Shown piece after piece: positions 47,519 to 60,600 of a stretch of DNA of 64,000 bases. The position numbers and the translations under genes are program-made. The stretch is from the NCBI RefSeq assembly GCF_019175385.1, contig NC_083342.1:122264376-122328375 (forward strand), given 5' to 3'. Under the pieces are notes generated by a model. That model had not been told where the DNA came from, did no database searches, and was given only the letters and a program-made list of their open reading frames with translations. Within the stretch, counting starts at the first letter, position 1. Every line of letters begins with the position of its first letter. The DNA is from Lycium barbarum (taxonomy: Eukaryota; Streptophyta; Magnoliopsida; Solanales; Solanaceae).

Positions 47519-50035
47519 AGGTAATATGCTACTTTTATGAGTATATCCTTTCAAAAAGAATATTCCAAACACAATGTTTCTTTGTTTTTCTTCAATTTTT
47601 TAAATTTAATTTGTCCATATAAGGAAGGGCAATCATGTTAAGACATGCAGCTCGAGTGATCTGATTAGAGTAATATGCTACTTTTATGAGTTATATCCTT
47701 TCAAAAAGAGTATTCCAAATGCAATGTTTCTTTCTTTTTCTTCAACTTTTTTAACTTAATTTGTCTATATATAGAAGGGCAATTGTGTTAAGAGATGCAA
47801 CTCGAGTGATAACTGTACAAAATAAATGATGAGTTATATCCTTTCAAAAAGAGTATTCCAGACGTGACGTTTCTTTCTTTTTCTTCAATTTTAAACTTAA
47901 TTTGTTCATATATAAAAGAGCAAAGTATTCCAGACGTGACGTTTCTTTCTTTTTCTTCAATTTTAAACTTAATTTGTTCATATATAAAAGAACAAATGTG
48001 TTAAGACATGCAGCTTGAGTGATTCGGTTAAACCGCTCAGAATATGATAATATGCTACGTTTATGAGTTATATCCTTTCAATAGGGCCGACTTTAGGGGG
48101 AAGCCACTAAAGCAATTGCTTTAGGCCCCCCAAACTGAAGGCCCCAAAATTTTATTTTACATATTATAAGATTATGAACAAAAGAGACTAGATTTTATAT
48201 TTCTTTTCTTGAAATGTAAAAGGTTATTGAATAAATAATTCAAATTTTATACTCTTTATGTTCCCATTTATGTAATATTCTTTTCTCTTTAGTTAGTCTC
48301 AAAAAGAATAACATTTTTTCATATTCAATAAAAATCTAATTTAAACTTTTCATTTTAACCTTCATGTGATTTATAGGTTAAAAAAAATTACATATATAAC
48401 TTGTTTTGGACCACAATTTTGAAGAATCTTTCTTTTTCTCTTAATTTTGCGCTCATTCAAACATATTCACATGAATTAGACAATAGTAAACATATGCAAT
48501 ATATAAAAAATGAACAAATCGATGACGACTTTGATAATTTAAAACAGATGAAGTCTCTCGTAGAGTTTATTATTTCTTATAGATAGTGGATTAAACCTTT
48601 GTTTTTATTTCAAAATAGATTTGCATTATTCTAAATGTATGAAGTTTTTTTAACATCTACTTAGTGGGTACAAAATTGAGATTATTAGATTATGAGAATT
48701 CATAAAAGAGTATCATAACCGCCAATATACGTTTCTTATACAAATATTTATTTAAATTTGAGTGGGTAGAGTTACTAGATGTATCTAATGATGGAAGATA
48801 GCATGTAACTGAGTGAATATTAATCAAGATAGGTACAAGATGATCCATATACCATCTTCATAGACTAAAAAAAGAGAAAATTAGAATAAATAAATTTAAG
48901 GCCTCTTATAAAAGTTTGGCTTTAGGCTCCCGATTTCGTTGAGCCGCCCTTGCCTTTCAAAAAGAGTATTCCAATCGCAACATCTCTTTCTTTTTCTTCC
49001 AATTTTGAAAAAAAAATAAAAATTTGTCCATATAATGAAGGGCAACTGTTGGAAGTGCAGCTCGCACGGTCTGATTAAACCGCACAAAATAAGGTAAAAT
49101 GTTACTTTTACGAGTTATATAATTTCAAAAAGAGTATTCCAAACACGACGTTTCTTTCTTTTTCTTCAATTTTTAAAACTTAATTTGTCCATATATAGAA
49201 GGGCAATTGTGTTGAGACATGCAACTCGAGTTTAAACTTCGCAATATAGGGTAATATGCTACTTTTTATGAGTTATATTCTTTCAAAAAGAGTATTCGAA
49301 ATGCAGCGTTTCTTTCCTTTTCTTCAATTTTTTAAACTTAATTTGTTCATATATAGAAGGACAAGTGTTGAAACATGCAACTCGAATGATCCGGTTAAAC
49401 TGCACAAAATAGGGTAATATGCTACTTTTATGAGTTATAACCTTTCAAAAAGAGTATTCCAAACGCAATGTTTCTTTCTTTTTCTTCAAATTTTTAAAAT
49501 TAATTTGTCCATATAAGGAAGGGCAACTGTTGAGACGTGCAACTCGCGTGATCCGATTAAACCGCACAAAATAAGGTAATATGCTACTTTTACGAGTTAT
49601 TTCCGTACAAAAAGAATATTCTAAATGCGACGTTTTTTTTTCTTTTTCTTCAATCATTTAAACTTACAGTATAGGGAACAACAATTGCACTGTTGAGACA
49701 TGCAACTCGAGTGATCCGATTAAACTGCACAAAATAGAGTAAATGCGCTACAATATTTATGAGTTATATCCTTTCAAAAAGAGAATTCCAAATGCAACGT
49801 TTCTTTCTTTTTCTTCAATTTTTTAAACTTAATTTGTCCATATAAGAAAGGGCAACTGTGCTGAGACAAGTAGCTAGCTTGAGTGATCTGATTAAACTAC
49901 ACAAAATAAGAAAATACACTACTTTTATGAGTTATACCTTTTAAAAATGTATTCCTAACGCAACATTTCTTTTTTGTTTCTTCAATTCTTTAAAATTAAT
50001 TATTCAGATAAGGAAGGACAACGTAGTTGAGACAA
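47519..50035 (+). repeat. Tandem array of a ~165-bp unit, about 10-11 copies
   Basis: The unit GGTAATATGCTACTTTTATG ... CCTTTCAAAAAGAGTATTCC ... TTTCTTTCTTTTTCTTCAAT ... TTAATTTGTCCATATA ... GGGCAACTG..GAGACATGCAACTCG recurs head to tail at roughly 160-170 bp intervals. Copies have diverged by substitutions and indels. One short copy near 47930 is a very recent local duplicate. A hAT element splits one unit at 48082-48952. No coding. It lies ~1.5 kb upstream of galactinol synthase. Confidence 0.9.
48082..48952. mobile_element. Non-autonomous hAT-type element inside the tandem array
   Basis: The 8-bp CCTTTCAA is duplicated exactly at 48074-48081 and 48953-48960, and removing the insert restores a normal array unit. 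The ends are imperfect inverted repeats (TAGGGCCGAC / reverse of GAGCCGCCCTTG). The interior has AGGCCCCCCAAACTGAAGG near the left end and no transposase. Confidence 0.85.
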
Positions 50036-51330
50036 ATTCAATTCCAACAAGAGTTGATAAATTGGTTTGAGAATGATTTTTCAGCCTCAAGAATTAAACA
50101 AATTTAAAAACTTTCCATAAACTTCAGATTTGTTTGAACTTAATTAGTTCCTTCGATGCTTCATGTTTTGCAATTGAATGATTTTGAAAGACAACAATGG
50201 CTTCCTTATTTGAGCCTGCGATTTTTGGTTCAAGTTCAGTACATAACATATAAATTTAGATGGGCCAGATTATTTATGATTGAGTCTAATATCTATGTAA
50301 AATACAATATAGTTAATTAACAGAAAAAGGTCCAAACATACCTTATACAAAATAATTAGAACAAATATATCCTCCATTAAAAAGTAGCCTATTTTTACCT
50401 CCGGTCACGAATGGCTCAGATATATATGCCCTTTTCGGTGGACGGATGTGAAAAGTTGATTTTTTTAAATTAAATTCACGCCGCTTTTATTTTAATAAAC
50501 AAATCAGAAAAATATTTTTAAAATCAATTTTTCCACTTCCGTTAGCCAAAGTATCTGAGCTGTTTGTTAAAAACGAGAATATAAATAGATCTAGTTCGAT
50601 TGTTTCAATTTTCCCTTTAGCCAAAAAGGGCATATCCGAGTAAACTCCACAAAATGGGTATACGCTCGCAACATTTCTTTATTTTTCTTCGTTTCTCTTC
50701 GATATTAACGTTGAGGTCCGATTAAATTTGTATTTGTGCCGGAAAATTTCACGTTTGAGATAAACACACCTTAACAAAATCAATTTTTCATATTCAGGGT
50801 GAACTCGAACTCACGACTTCTAATAAAGATGAAGAAGTATTTGTCATTCCAGCATTATTAGTTTCTTTCTTTTTCTTCGTTTTCTACTAAGATTACTTTG
50901 TCCGTATACAAGGAAGGACAACTGTTGTAACTTGCAGCTACGTACGTACTGATCAATACTCCGTAAGATATAGGCGGACATATTATTTGTACGAGCTATT
51001 TCTCTTTTTCATCTACTCATCAAGAGTAGAAGCCACTTGTATCATCCTTGTTTTTCTGTAGTTTAGTCAATATCTAATTGCATGTAATTATGATTCCTGG
51101 ACCGTTTTCTCTATCCCCAACGAACTCGATATCACTGCATCTAGTCTTAAAAATTAACCCCCAAAGACAAAGGATATACATACATACAACAGGAACAAAG
51201 TAGAACTATATATAACTCCAAAACCTTCTGTTCGAAAGCAAATTGAGAGGTACATTACATTTCAGCCGCGTGTCGATTCATAGTACGAGAGATACACGTA
51301 GTACGCATGCCATTAAAAATGGCATTGCTG
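50036..51330. repeat. Second copy of the duplicated segment and the distal galactinol synthase promoter
   Basis: 50075-50300 is the partner of 45720-45930. 50330-50640 contains CAAACATACC..ATATATCCTCC-type element debris. From about 50900 to 51330 the sequence is non-coding and not obviously repetitive. Confidence 0.5.
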
Positions 51331-51334
51331 GCTG

Positions 51335-51451
51335 ACACGTGGCTTTTCACAATCACAATTGTTAACTCTCAACGCTATCGGTTACATGTTTTTTGGTCGG
51401 TTAAATATTTCCGTATGACAGTATCTCACTATCCATGCAAAAATATAAATA
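51335..51451 (+). promoter_or_regulatory. Galactinol synthase proximal promoter (ABRE-like motif and TATA box)
   Basis: ACACGTGGC at 51335-51343 is a strong ABA-response element (G-box core). TATAAATA at 51444-51451 lies 119 bp before the ATG. Galactinol synthases are commonly induced by ABA, drought and cold, so the motif fits, but function is inferred. Confidence 0.6.
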
Positions 51452-51569
51452 AACATAGATGCTGTTCCATGCAAGTACTATTTATGTAGCCATAACCAAA
51501 GTGAAAATTCTCAATTCTCATATTATAATTCCAACTTCAAAGGCTTAGTTAATTTTGTTACCCAAAAAA

Positions 51570-54055
51570 ATGGCTCCAAACCTTGTGAGTGACACAAAAA
51601 AAGCTACTAATACTCAAAAGGGCATAGAATTAGGGAGGTCATGTGCTTATGTGACATTCTTAGCGGGTAATGGTGATTATGTGAAAGGGGTGGTGGGTTT
51701 AGCAAAGGGATTAATAAAAGCCAAAACTATGTATCCTTTGGTGGTGGCGATTTTACCCGATGTGCCGGAGGAACACCGGATGCTACTAAGGAGTCATGGT
51801 TGTATAGTGAGGGAGATAGAGCCACTTGCACCTTCAATGGACTCATCGGATAAATATGCTAGATCATATTACGTTCTCAACTACTCCAAACTTCGGATTT
51901 GGCAGGTAATTAGTTTTTCTTATAACTATTGTGTTACTCGTTCTGCATGTCCCATGACTTGCTCAACTTCAAGTCAGCAATGTTTTCAGAATGCATGATA
52001 AGTCTACCATAAATATAGTATGGGTTGTTCTACTTCAGATTAACTGTTCGGCCTTACTATTTATGTCCATATTTAATCTTATTTGTTTTAGAAAAATAAT
52101 TACTGCCTCCACCTCATTAGATGTGCAAAACAAATAATTAAGAGAAAAAGGCCAAAATAGCAGGACTATTGAAATAGGTGAACTTTATCCTCAGCTGTGT
52201 TTTTTATATTTGAACGGTTAGTTAACTAACTCAAAAATATCCTCCAACTATTTAAGTAACTCAAAAATATATTTTTTACCAACGATTGGTCAATCCCCCA
52301 AACAATGAAAAAAAGTTAATATTTGATAATAGGTCAATTTTATCCTCAGTTGTATTTTTACGTTTTTGGCACAAAAATATGCCCTGTCAATTCAAGGGCT
52401 TCGCACCTGAGCCTCGTTAGACTTACCTGAAGTGTAAGGTGTAAGTGAAGAAAATAGAAGAGATGAAGTCCGTCCCTTAGCCTAGTCTATATCTTGAAGA
52501 AAATAGAAGAAAATAGAAGAGATGAAGTCCGTCCTTTACCCTAGTCTATATCCACAGATGACGCAACTTCGTACCGACGCCTCACTACTACTTTCTTTTT
52601 TCGTTTCATTTGGATGGTTTGATGTTTTGATGACGGACGGCAATTTCTGTATTATTATTGCCTTCATTATGCTCCTCCAGTAGACATTGATGGTATTCGT
52701 GAACCTGCACCCCAAAACAATGAAAAACGGTCATATTGGAAAATGGTGAACTTTATCCTCCGTTGTGTTTTTACGAATTCGGCACAAAATTACCCATGCT
52801 GTTAGTTAACTAGCTGAAAAATGTTAGCCAACTATCCAAGTTGCTCAGAAATATATTGATTGCTCAATCCCGCCCAAAACAATGAAAAAAAAAGTCAATT
52901 TTACCCCTCAATCTTGATTCTAAAGTAACTAAGCTGATTGTTTTTGTCTTGACCCTTTGGTATTTGCAGTTTGTGGAGTACAGTAAGATGGTATACTTGG
53001 ACGGAGACATGCAAGTTTTTGAGAACATAGACCATCTTTTCGACTTTCCTGACAAATATTTCTATGCCGTGGCGGACTGCATATGTGACATGTATGGGCA
53101 GCCATGTTCTGAGGTTCTGCCGTGGCCCAAAGACTTGGGCTCAAGGCCACCTATCTACTTCAACGCAGGCATGTTTGTCTTTCAGCCCAATCTCTCCATT
53201 TATGTCCGTCTCTTGAACACCCTCAAAGTTACCCCACCCACCCAATTTGCCGAACAGGTATAATTTTAACCCCCGTACGTGTAAGGTAGTATGCCTCTAT
53301 ATAGGCAGTTATGTATATACTAATACTATTGCTAGTTTTTATATGAGTTTTAAGTTGTGTATAATATTTTTACCTGGTAGGTTAAATTACATCCACTAGC
53401 AAGTAATTAATGTTCTTAACAAACAAGACTTGATAACTTTAACTAAGAGATTACCTACTAGCACTTGCTGTATACTACATTGTTAGTATGTATAACATAA
53501 ACTCAAAATGAGCATAACCAATCCTGTCAAAGTACGCGTTTGCAATTATAGTTTTGGTAGCGCGTTTTGAAAGTAGCGCAACTTTGAGTCCCTTCTCGTA
53601 GCTTACAAAGACATGTTTTCTTCTTATATCACATTCTCATGTATACTTCAGCATATATATCGGTTCCAACCATTTCCTTTTTGTAGGACTTTCTGAACAT
53701 GTTCTTTAAAGACAAGTACAAGCCAATTCCTTATGTATACAATTTATTGCTGGCCATGCTATGGCGCCACCCGGAGAAAATCAACGTCAACAAAGCGAAA
53801 GCAGTTCACTACTGTTCGCCAGGAGCTAAGCCGTGGAAATACACTGGCAAGGAAGAACATATGGATCGAGAAGATATCAAAATGCTAGTGAAGAAATGGT
53901 GGGACATTTATAATGATCAGACACTGCATCACAAGCAGGGTTCTCTTCGGATTGCTGGAGCTGAGGGTCAAGTGGAAGCAAACAGATTAAAGGCTGCAGC
54001 CTTTTCTGATACAAACATCAGTACCTTATGTCTTACTAACCCATCAGCTGCTTAG
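51570..54055 (+). CDS. Galactinol synthase (GT8 family)
   Basis: Three exons: 51570-51905, 52970-53257 and 53687-54055. All are phase 0 and encode 330 aa. The start is the ATG of MAPNLVSDTKK; the frame extends five codons upstream without another ATG. Key features are the GT8 N-terminus (RSCAYVTFLAGNGDYVKGVV), the metal-binding DGD at VYLDGDMQVFENIDHLFD in exon 2, YFNAGMFVFQPN, and HYCSPGAKPWKYTGKE in exon 3. The C-terminal pentapeptide is NPSAA, close to the APSAA usual in this family. The enzyme moves galactose from UDP-galactose to myo-inositol, making galactinol, the committed donor for raffinose oligosaccharides. The loop after FYAVADC is shorter than in Arabidopsis paralogs I recall. 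Neighbouring AP-3 mu matches the At1g56590-At1g56600 order, which supports orthology to GolS2-type genes. Confidence 0.95.
52140..52915. repeat. Diverged internal repeats in galactinol synthase intron 1
   Basis: Three degenerate copies of a segment with CCAAAACAATGAAAAA, a GGTGAACTTTATCCTC-like word and GTTGTGTTTTTACG lie near 52150-52370, 52705-52800 and 52860-52915. A ~55-bp duplication with GAGATGAAGTCCGTCC lies at 52450-52555. None touches a splice site. Confidence 0.55.
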
Positions 54056-54616
54056 CTAATATATCTGGAAGCTTCAAGTGAACGATATCCTCTTTTATGT
54101 TAGTTGGAGAAACACTGCCACTTGTTTATTTCTTGGCAGGTTTTGTTTTAATTTGGTGACTAATAAGGCAGGGTTTTTTGTTCATCTGCCACTTATATAG
54201 GTGTGTCCTGGAATCTTGGTGGTCATTAGGAAGTTCATCGAGAGTATATATATGCAGCATATATATAATGTATCAGCAACCACCGGTCCTCGACTGTGTG
54301 AAGCTACCATGTTCCTTTTTTGTTTTTGAGTATCTTCCCACCTATGTAAATAGTTTGTATAGTTATAGAAGTTTCCTCGTCAACTAAAGTTTGTTTCATG
54401 AAATAGAATTGAGAGGCTTAATGACTGAAGAGCATCAACCCTGACAGTGTTGCATAACAAATCCTAACTGAGGGGTTGCTGTTCTCAAAATGATTTTTTC
54501 AAGAGTCCAGTAACAACAAAGAAAAACACATCACAGATGTCCTAATGGGACCTGTCCAACAAAATTTACCATAGTATAGATCAACCAACATCTTATGGCT
54601 TATGAACTTGAGAAGC
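54056..54616. other. Convergent 3' flanks of galactinol synthase and TRAPPC4
   Basis: About 560 bp between two stop codons facing each other, presumably both 3' UTRs. No other feature seen. Confidence 0.6.
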
Positions 54617-57600
54617 TCATCTTCCCAATAGGGCAACCCGATCTTTCTGGACTGCCTGTGACAAATTTAAGTCGAAGAGCTCACACCGTATAGGCATTTC
54701 CATTTCATAGAAGGGATTCTTCAAGACGTAATCAGTGTATAATTCGTAGATGTACTTCAACAGACTCTCCATATGCAGAGTACCAGGTTCACAGACCACA
54801 AAGAATTTTGTTCCTGCAATTAAATCAATTCAATTCTTCTATTAGTTGAAGTATGCCCTAAACTGACACAGTGATTGAAGGGAAAAAGATAAGCTTGAAT
54901 ATCATCAAGTTAAATGTTCCATGGAACTCAAAACTCAGGCACTAGTTTGACTGAAGCACAAAAACATTAGAACCGTCTTTTAAATATTTACCAAGTGGCT
55001 TGCCATGCATTATTGATTAGTCTTTCGCCATTTCTGTTGCATTATCATTTTGTGTGTCTTTTCTAGTCCACTACCATTTCATGACTGAACTATACAAGCA
55101 AACAGCTTCCATCTTTGCCATTTACGTTGTCCTGTTTTCAAATATTTCACTTCATTTCAACTTAGTATTACCTAAGGGACAAACTTATTTATGTGAGTTA
55201 TAGTCTCAACAGAGGAATCCAAGAAGAATATGATCCACACAAGGCTAAAAATCAGCTTTGTTGGAGACCCACAAAATCTTCCAGCTCTTTGTGTGTGTAA
55301 CGCCTTCTTTGGGATATTTTCTTAGTTTTTGGTAGATCTAGGCAACATAGAATGGAGTTCACAAAAATATAATCTCATTCTTTTTATTGACCTGTCCAAA
55401 AAGGGTGTTGGTATATTTATAGTTTGAAGAGTCCCCTACAATGCACTTCGAATAAATCAACCGCCAAGCAATAGTAGAAGCGTAAAACGTTGTGTAGTTG
55501 TGTTTCTAAGACTATCAGTCTACTATCCTTGAAGTAATACACCACTTAAATTTCAAGTATAACACCAAAGTATTTGTTAAGGGCTACGAAGAACCCCAGT
55601 AGTCATCTTACTTGATAGAATATGTTATGCACTCTTGACTTGTTAGCATTAAAGCAGACAATTTCAATGAAACAGGGACCCAGTAAATGTTTCAGATTGT
55701 TTTAGGAAAGTCACTTCCGGTATTAAAATGTAGCGATTTGGTAATCCGAAACTGCCTATGAACAACACGACAATACAACTTTAGACCCTGGGAAATATAC
55801 AGGGAGTAAGCTATAAGATTGTTTTTTTTTTTTTTTTTTCTTGAGAAGGTAACATGTGAGTAAGCTATAAGATTGTTTTATTAATAACTTAGACTTGGAG
55901 CACGGGGACATGGTTCTTGAATCATTTACATATATTTATGTTTTATTAATAACTTAGACTTGGAGCACGGGGACATGGTTCTTGAATCATTTACATATAT
56001 TTACCTGGAAGGTGTCATCCCTTACATATGAAAAAAAAAAAGAAGAAGATATTGGGTGCTTGTTTACAACATACATCTAAACTGTGAACAGCAGTATCCA
56101 TATACCAAGGAGTCACCAACAATCCACTTCAACGAAACACCAGCAGTAGAATGTTGTGAAAATATTATCTCTAGCAGTGACTCCAGTTAGTCTAATGTTT
56201 TGGGAACTTCACCCCCAACTTGTATACCTCAATCAATAACAAAAGATATCTTCCTTATCTTTCCAAGAAACTATAGAAGTTCTCATTAAGTGCTGGGATG
56301 AACCTATATAGTTTTTCTTGACTGAATATGCCATGACACTCTTAGCATGTTAGCCCTTATATGTAAGGTTTTTTAGCCTGTCCTGTTAGCCTTAAGGGAA
56401 AATAGCACTTTTAGTCCCTGTGTTAATGCTATATTCTGATTTTAGTCCTTGTGTTATCAATTTACCACTATCGACCAATTATATTATGCGGGTGATTTTG
56501 ATCCTTCAACTAACAGATCCTAAGAAAGTTAACCAACAGTTAACTCCATCCAGGGACAGTTGTGGTACCGTATTAATTTTTTGGTGCTAGTTGACGAGCA
56601 ACCTCCACCAACTGTTTGTTTATTCAATTAAAAAAAATATTTTGCCAATTTTAAATCCTACAATATTCTCACATCGATATTTTATTTAATATCTGCATAG
56701 CTTTTCTTCATTGAGCTTTCTTGAGAAGAGTTCTCACATGGGTTTAAGAAGTAATCCTTCTTAGGCTTCCTACTGACTATGTACTTGTGAAGTGTAACAC
56801 TGTTACCTTGAACAGGTGATTGCTTACGTCTCTCGAATGTTTGCCATCTCTAAATATTTTTTAAGATCCTTCTACAAGCAAAAACAATGGTTGGATACTT
56901 GTCGTGTAGTTTTTTTCGTCATAAAAAAGTACTTCCTGCTCCCTTTTTTCCTCTCAATATTTGTTGGGATTATCCGGATTGTCATAATATCTAAGAATTT
57001 TTCTGGCAATAGTCGTAACTCGTAACATGAGTTGTTACCTTAATCGGAAAGCATAGGCCACTGTTTAGAGGCATGGCCTTTAAGTAGTGGTTCTTCACCT
57101 ATAAAATTTAGAACCATAATTGCCCATCAGCGGAGTTAACTGTCTGTTAATTTTTTTGGGATCTGTTAGTTGAAGGATCAAAATCACCCCCATAATACAA
57201 TTGAAGGTCAATAGTTATAAGTCGGATAACAGAAGGACTAAAATTAGAATATAGCGTTAACACAAGGACTAAAAGTGCTATTTGCCCTAGCCTTAAAGCA
57301 GACAACTTTGGCGGAAAATGGATATACTACTGTACTCAACAGTAAAATTATCCATCATCATAAATGGCTCTCCTAAGGGTTTCTTCACCACTCAAAAGGG
57401 CTTAAGACAGGGCGACCTCTGTCTCCCTTCTTATTCACTTTGGTCATGGAAGGCTTGAGCAGGATGCTTGTAACAGCTGGACAACACAGGTGGATTAAGG
57501 GTTTTATCCCCTGTATCAGAAATCAGGGGGAGCTGGAAATCACTCATCTTCTATATGCCAATGATTCGTTAATCTTCTGCGAACCAGAAAGGGAGCAAAT

Positions 57601-60600
57601 TTATCACCTAAAACTGATTCTTTTGCTCTTTGAAGCAGTGTCCGGTCTCCATATAAACTTCGCAAAGAGTGTTCTTTATCCGGTCAATGAAATCCCCAAC
57701 ATCCATGAAGTCGCAGACATCATGGGCTGTAAAGTTGGAGTCTTTCCAGCTAAATATCTAGGCCTACCCCTTGGATCCAAAGCAAAAGCTGTAACAATAT
57801 GGAATGATATAGTAGAACGCTGTGAAAAGAAATTGTCTAGCTGGAAAAGGAAGTATCTTTCCTTGGGAGGCAGAGTTGTTTTGATCAATAGCGTGCTCGA
57901 TTCATTACCCACCTACACTATGTCCTTGTTTCCTTTACCTGCCGATGTAGCTAAAAGACTGGATACAATTCGAAGGGATTTTTTGTGGGAAGGTAACAGG
58001 GAACATAAAGCTTTTCATCTGGTGAAATGGGAGGTAGCATCCCAAGACAGGAAAGCTGGGGCCTCGGGATAAAAAATCTGAAGCGACAAAACATCAGCTT
58101 GATGCAAAAGTGGCTCTGGAGGTTTAGTCAAGACGAAGAAACACTATGGAGGACTGTTACTAGTGCAAAATATGGTCTCCTTAATCCCTGGACTACCAAA
58201 CTACCATCTTCTTCTGGTACGTCTGGTATATGGCAACACATCAGAGTACATTGGCATTCTTTCTATTCAAACTCAGCTCTCAAAGTTGGAAATGGTAGGA
58301 AGATAAAGTTCTGGTCAGATATTTGGCTCGGGCACTCTCCATTAAAAGAGCAATTTCCAGTATTATTTAACATGGCACAACATCACGATGCCACTATCTC
58401 AGATTATTGGTCAGAGCATAGCTGGAACTTCACTTTTAGACGCAATATGAATGACTGGGAGTTTGATAGTGTGTCCTCTCTATTGCTTAAGCTTCATGGA
58501 CAAAGCCTGGTCCAGTCAAAAGCTGATACTTTAATATGGAATAGAGATGCAAAGGGGAAATTCAAGGTCAAAATCTGTTACCAGAACTTGATGAGATCAT
58601 CTAACAACATTCCCAACTGGCCTTGGAGAATAATTTGAAGAAATGAGGCACCTTTGAAGGTCGATTGTTTTTTGTGGCTGGTGGCGCATGGGGCAGTTTT
58701 AACTCATGACAATCTTCAGAAAAGAGGGATTACAATCTGCAGCAGATGTCCATTGTGACAAGGAAGGGAAGAGTGTCAATCACCTTTCTTACATTGCCCC
58801 TACACCTAACAAATGTGGTATCTTCTCTTAAATACTTTGGGAGTCAGTGGGTGATGCCTAAGACTACAGTTGAGCTTCTGCAATGCTGGCATGTGGAAGG
58901 ACTGGGAAAAGGCAAACGACGAACATGGAACACACTGCCTGCTGCCATCTGACAGTGTATTTGGAAGGAAAGGAACTTATGAACTTTTGATAGCAAGAAT
59001 CTGTAATTAGTTTGAAGCACAGCTGCTTTTATTTACTGTTTTTTTGGTGCAACATGGCAATAGCTAATGATGCAGAAGCCATGGTTGACTTTTTGAGTTC
59101 ATTACACAACTTGTAATGAGGCTTTCCTCTGTAAATTCTTGCCAGCAGCTTTGCTGCTTATAAATACAGAATACCTTTTACCAATAATAAAAAAAAAAGA
59201 TATGGAAATTGAAAGTTCAACATGTGCATGCCACAACTAATTATAGAATAGATCAAGCAATTTGATCGAGCCTAATCAGTCAATCTTCCCTTTTTAAGCA
59301 ATACTATCAGCTTATAACCAAAAAAAGAGGACACTACACTTTTTTATTATTACTATTAGCCTATATTTTCTCTACTCTTTCACTTTGTGTTGCCCATTGG
59401 ACTTGTGTATGTAGAAGGAACTTTTGAACAAATTCAGCATATCACTTAACAAGTAGTACCAAGATAGGAACCGGGCGTTAGCGTCCTTTAACAAAGCCCC
59501 ATAGAGAATCGAAATGATTAGCCAGGTTAAAATCTTAAATATCCATGAGAGTTTATAGATTTGAAGAACAATACAGTATAAACACTGATGTGCATATGAC
59601 AATTATACTGATAAAATTTAATCATTTCATTAACTTTAATTAGGGACACCTTTCAAAGGCAGACTGGAACAAATAAAAATAACACAAATCCCCTTTCACC
59701 AAGTTATGCTAAATATTCAGGGATCACCGTATGCCTTTTGAGTTTCTTTTGTCCAAACAAATGAGAAATTTGCAGGCCCAGAAACTTATGTGATGTTTCC
59801 TGTATATAGCCAGGAGCTGTTTCGTGCAACAAGAGCATGTGTATCCTTATAATCTTCAATAAGTCCTTTTGATGTTTTTGCCTAGTTTAGTTTCGTCTAT
59901 CATTTACCCTAAATGTGGGGATCTGCCACACTGGTGTATAAAATCTCAAGAAGCTGTTATGAGATGCTGATTCATTGCACTAGGACGGTTGGGCACATTT
60001 TTCTTGGCTTTAGAGGTAAAGAAACTAAGATATCACATCAGTGCTGAGACGATCTAACCACTCCATCAACTGTCTGACAGAGAGATTTAGATTCTAATTG
60101 CTTTTCATCCTCTAGTCTCTTGGACCATAATTCTAGCTTTTCTGAATAGAGAAGTTGGAAATTTCTTGGTTCCATGATTTAAATTGGAGTGAAATTAAAC
60201 ATATCAAAGTCAATGAAATGGAGAATTGATGCCTGAGCCACTTAAAGATTCTGCTCCATATTTCCTGACATAGAACTCCAATATCAAGCACTTCAGCAGG
60301 AAATCGTTGATCATATTGAGCTTCTTAGATTGAGTCTAAAGTACCATTTAGGTTACGTTTCCCCTTTTCCAGCGTATGGACTAAATTCTTATAATTTTTG
60401 TGCCAAAGATTTCAGATTTAAGTTTGTAATCTTGTTGCTACTAAGTAAGCTTTAGTTCCTTTCTAGGTCATAGCTGCGCACATAAAACTACACGTTTGCT
60501 TCTCAAAAAGATAAACCGTACAATTTATAACACAACAATATGATGAGAAAGATGTCAAAAAATAAAGCTAATAAAAATCTCAAAATGAAAAAAATGCTTC

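Noticed and set aside
47519..50035. Regularly spaced repeats resembling a CRISPR array
   Set aside because: The unit is ~165 bp with no constant repeat and unique spacers, and the context is plant nuclear DNA. It is a tandem satellite-like array.
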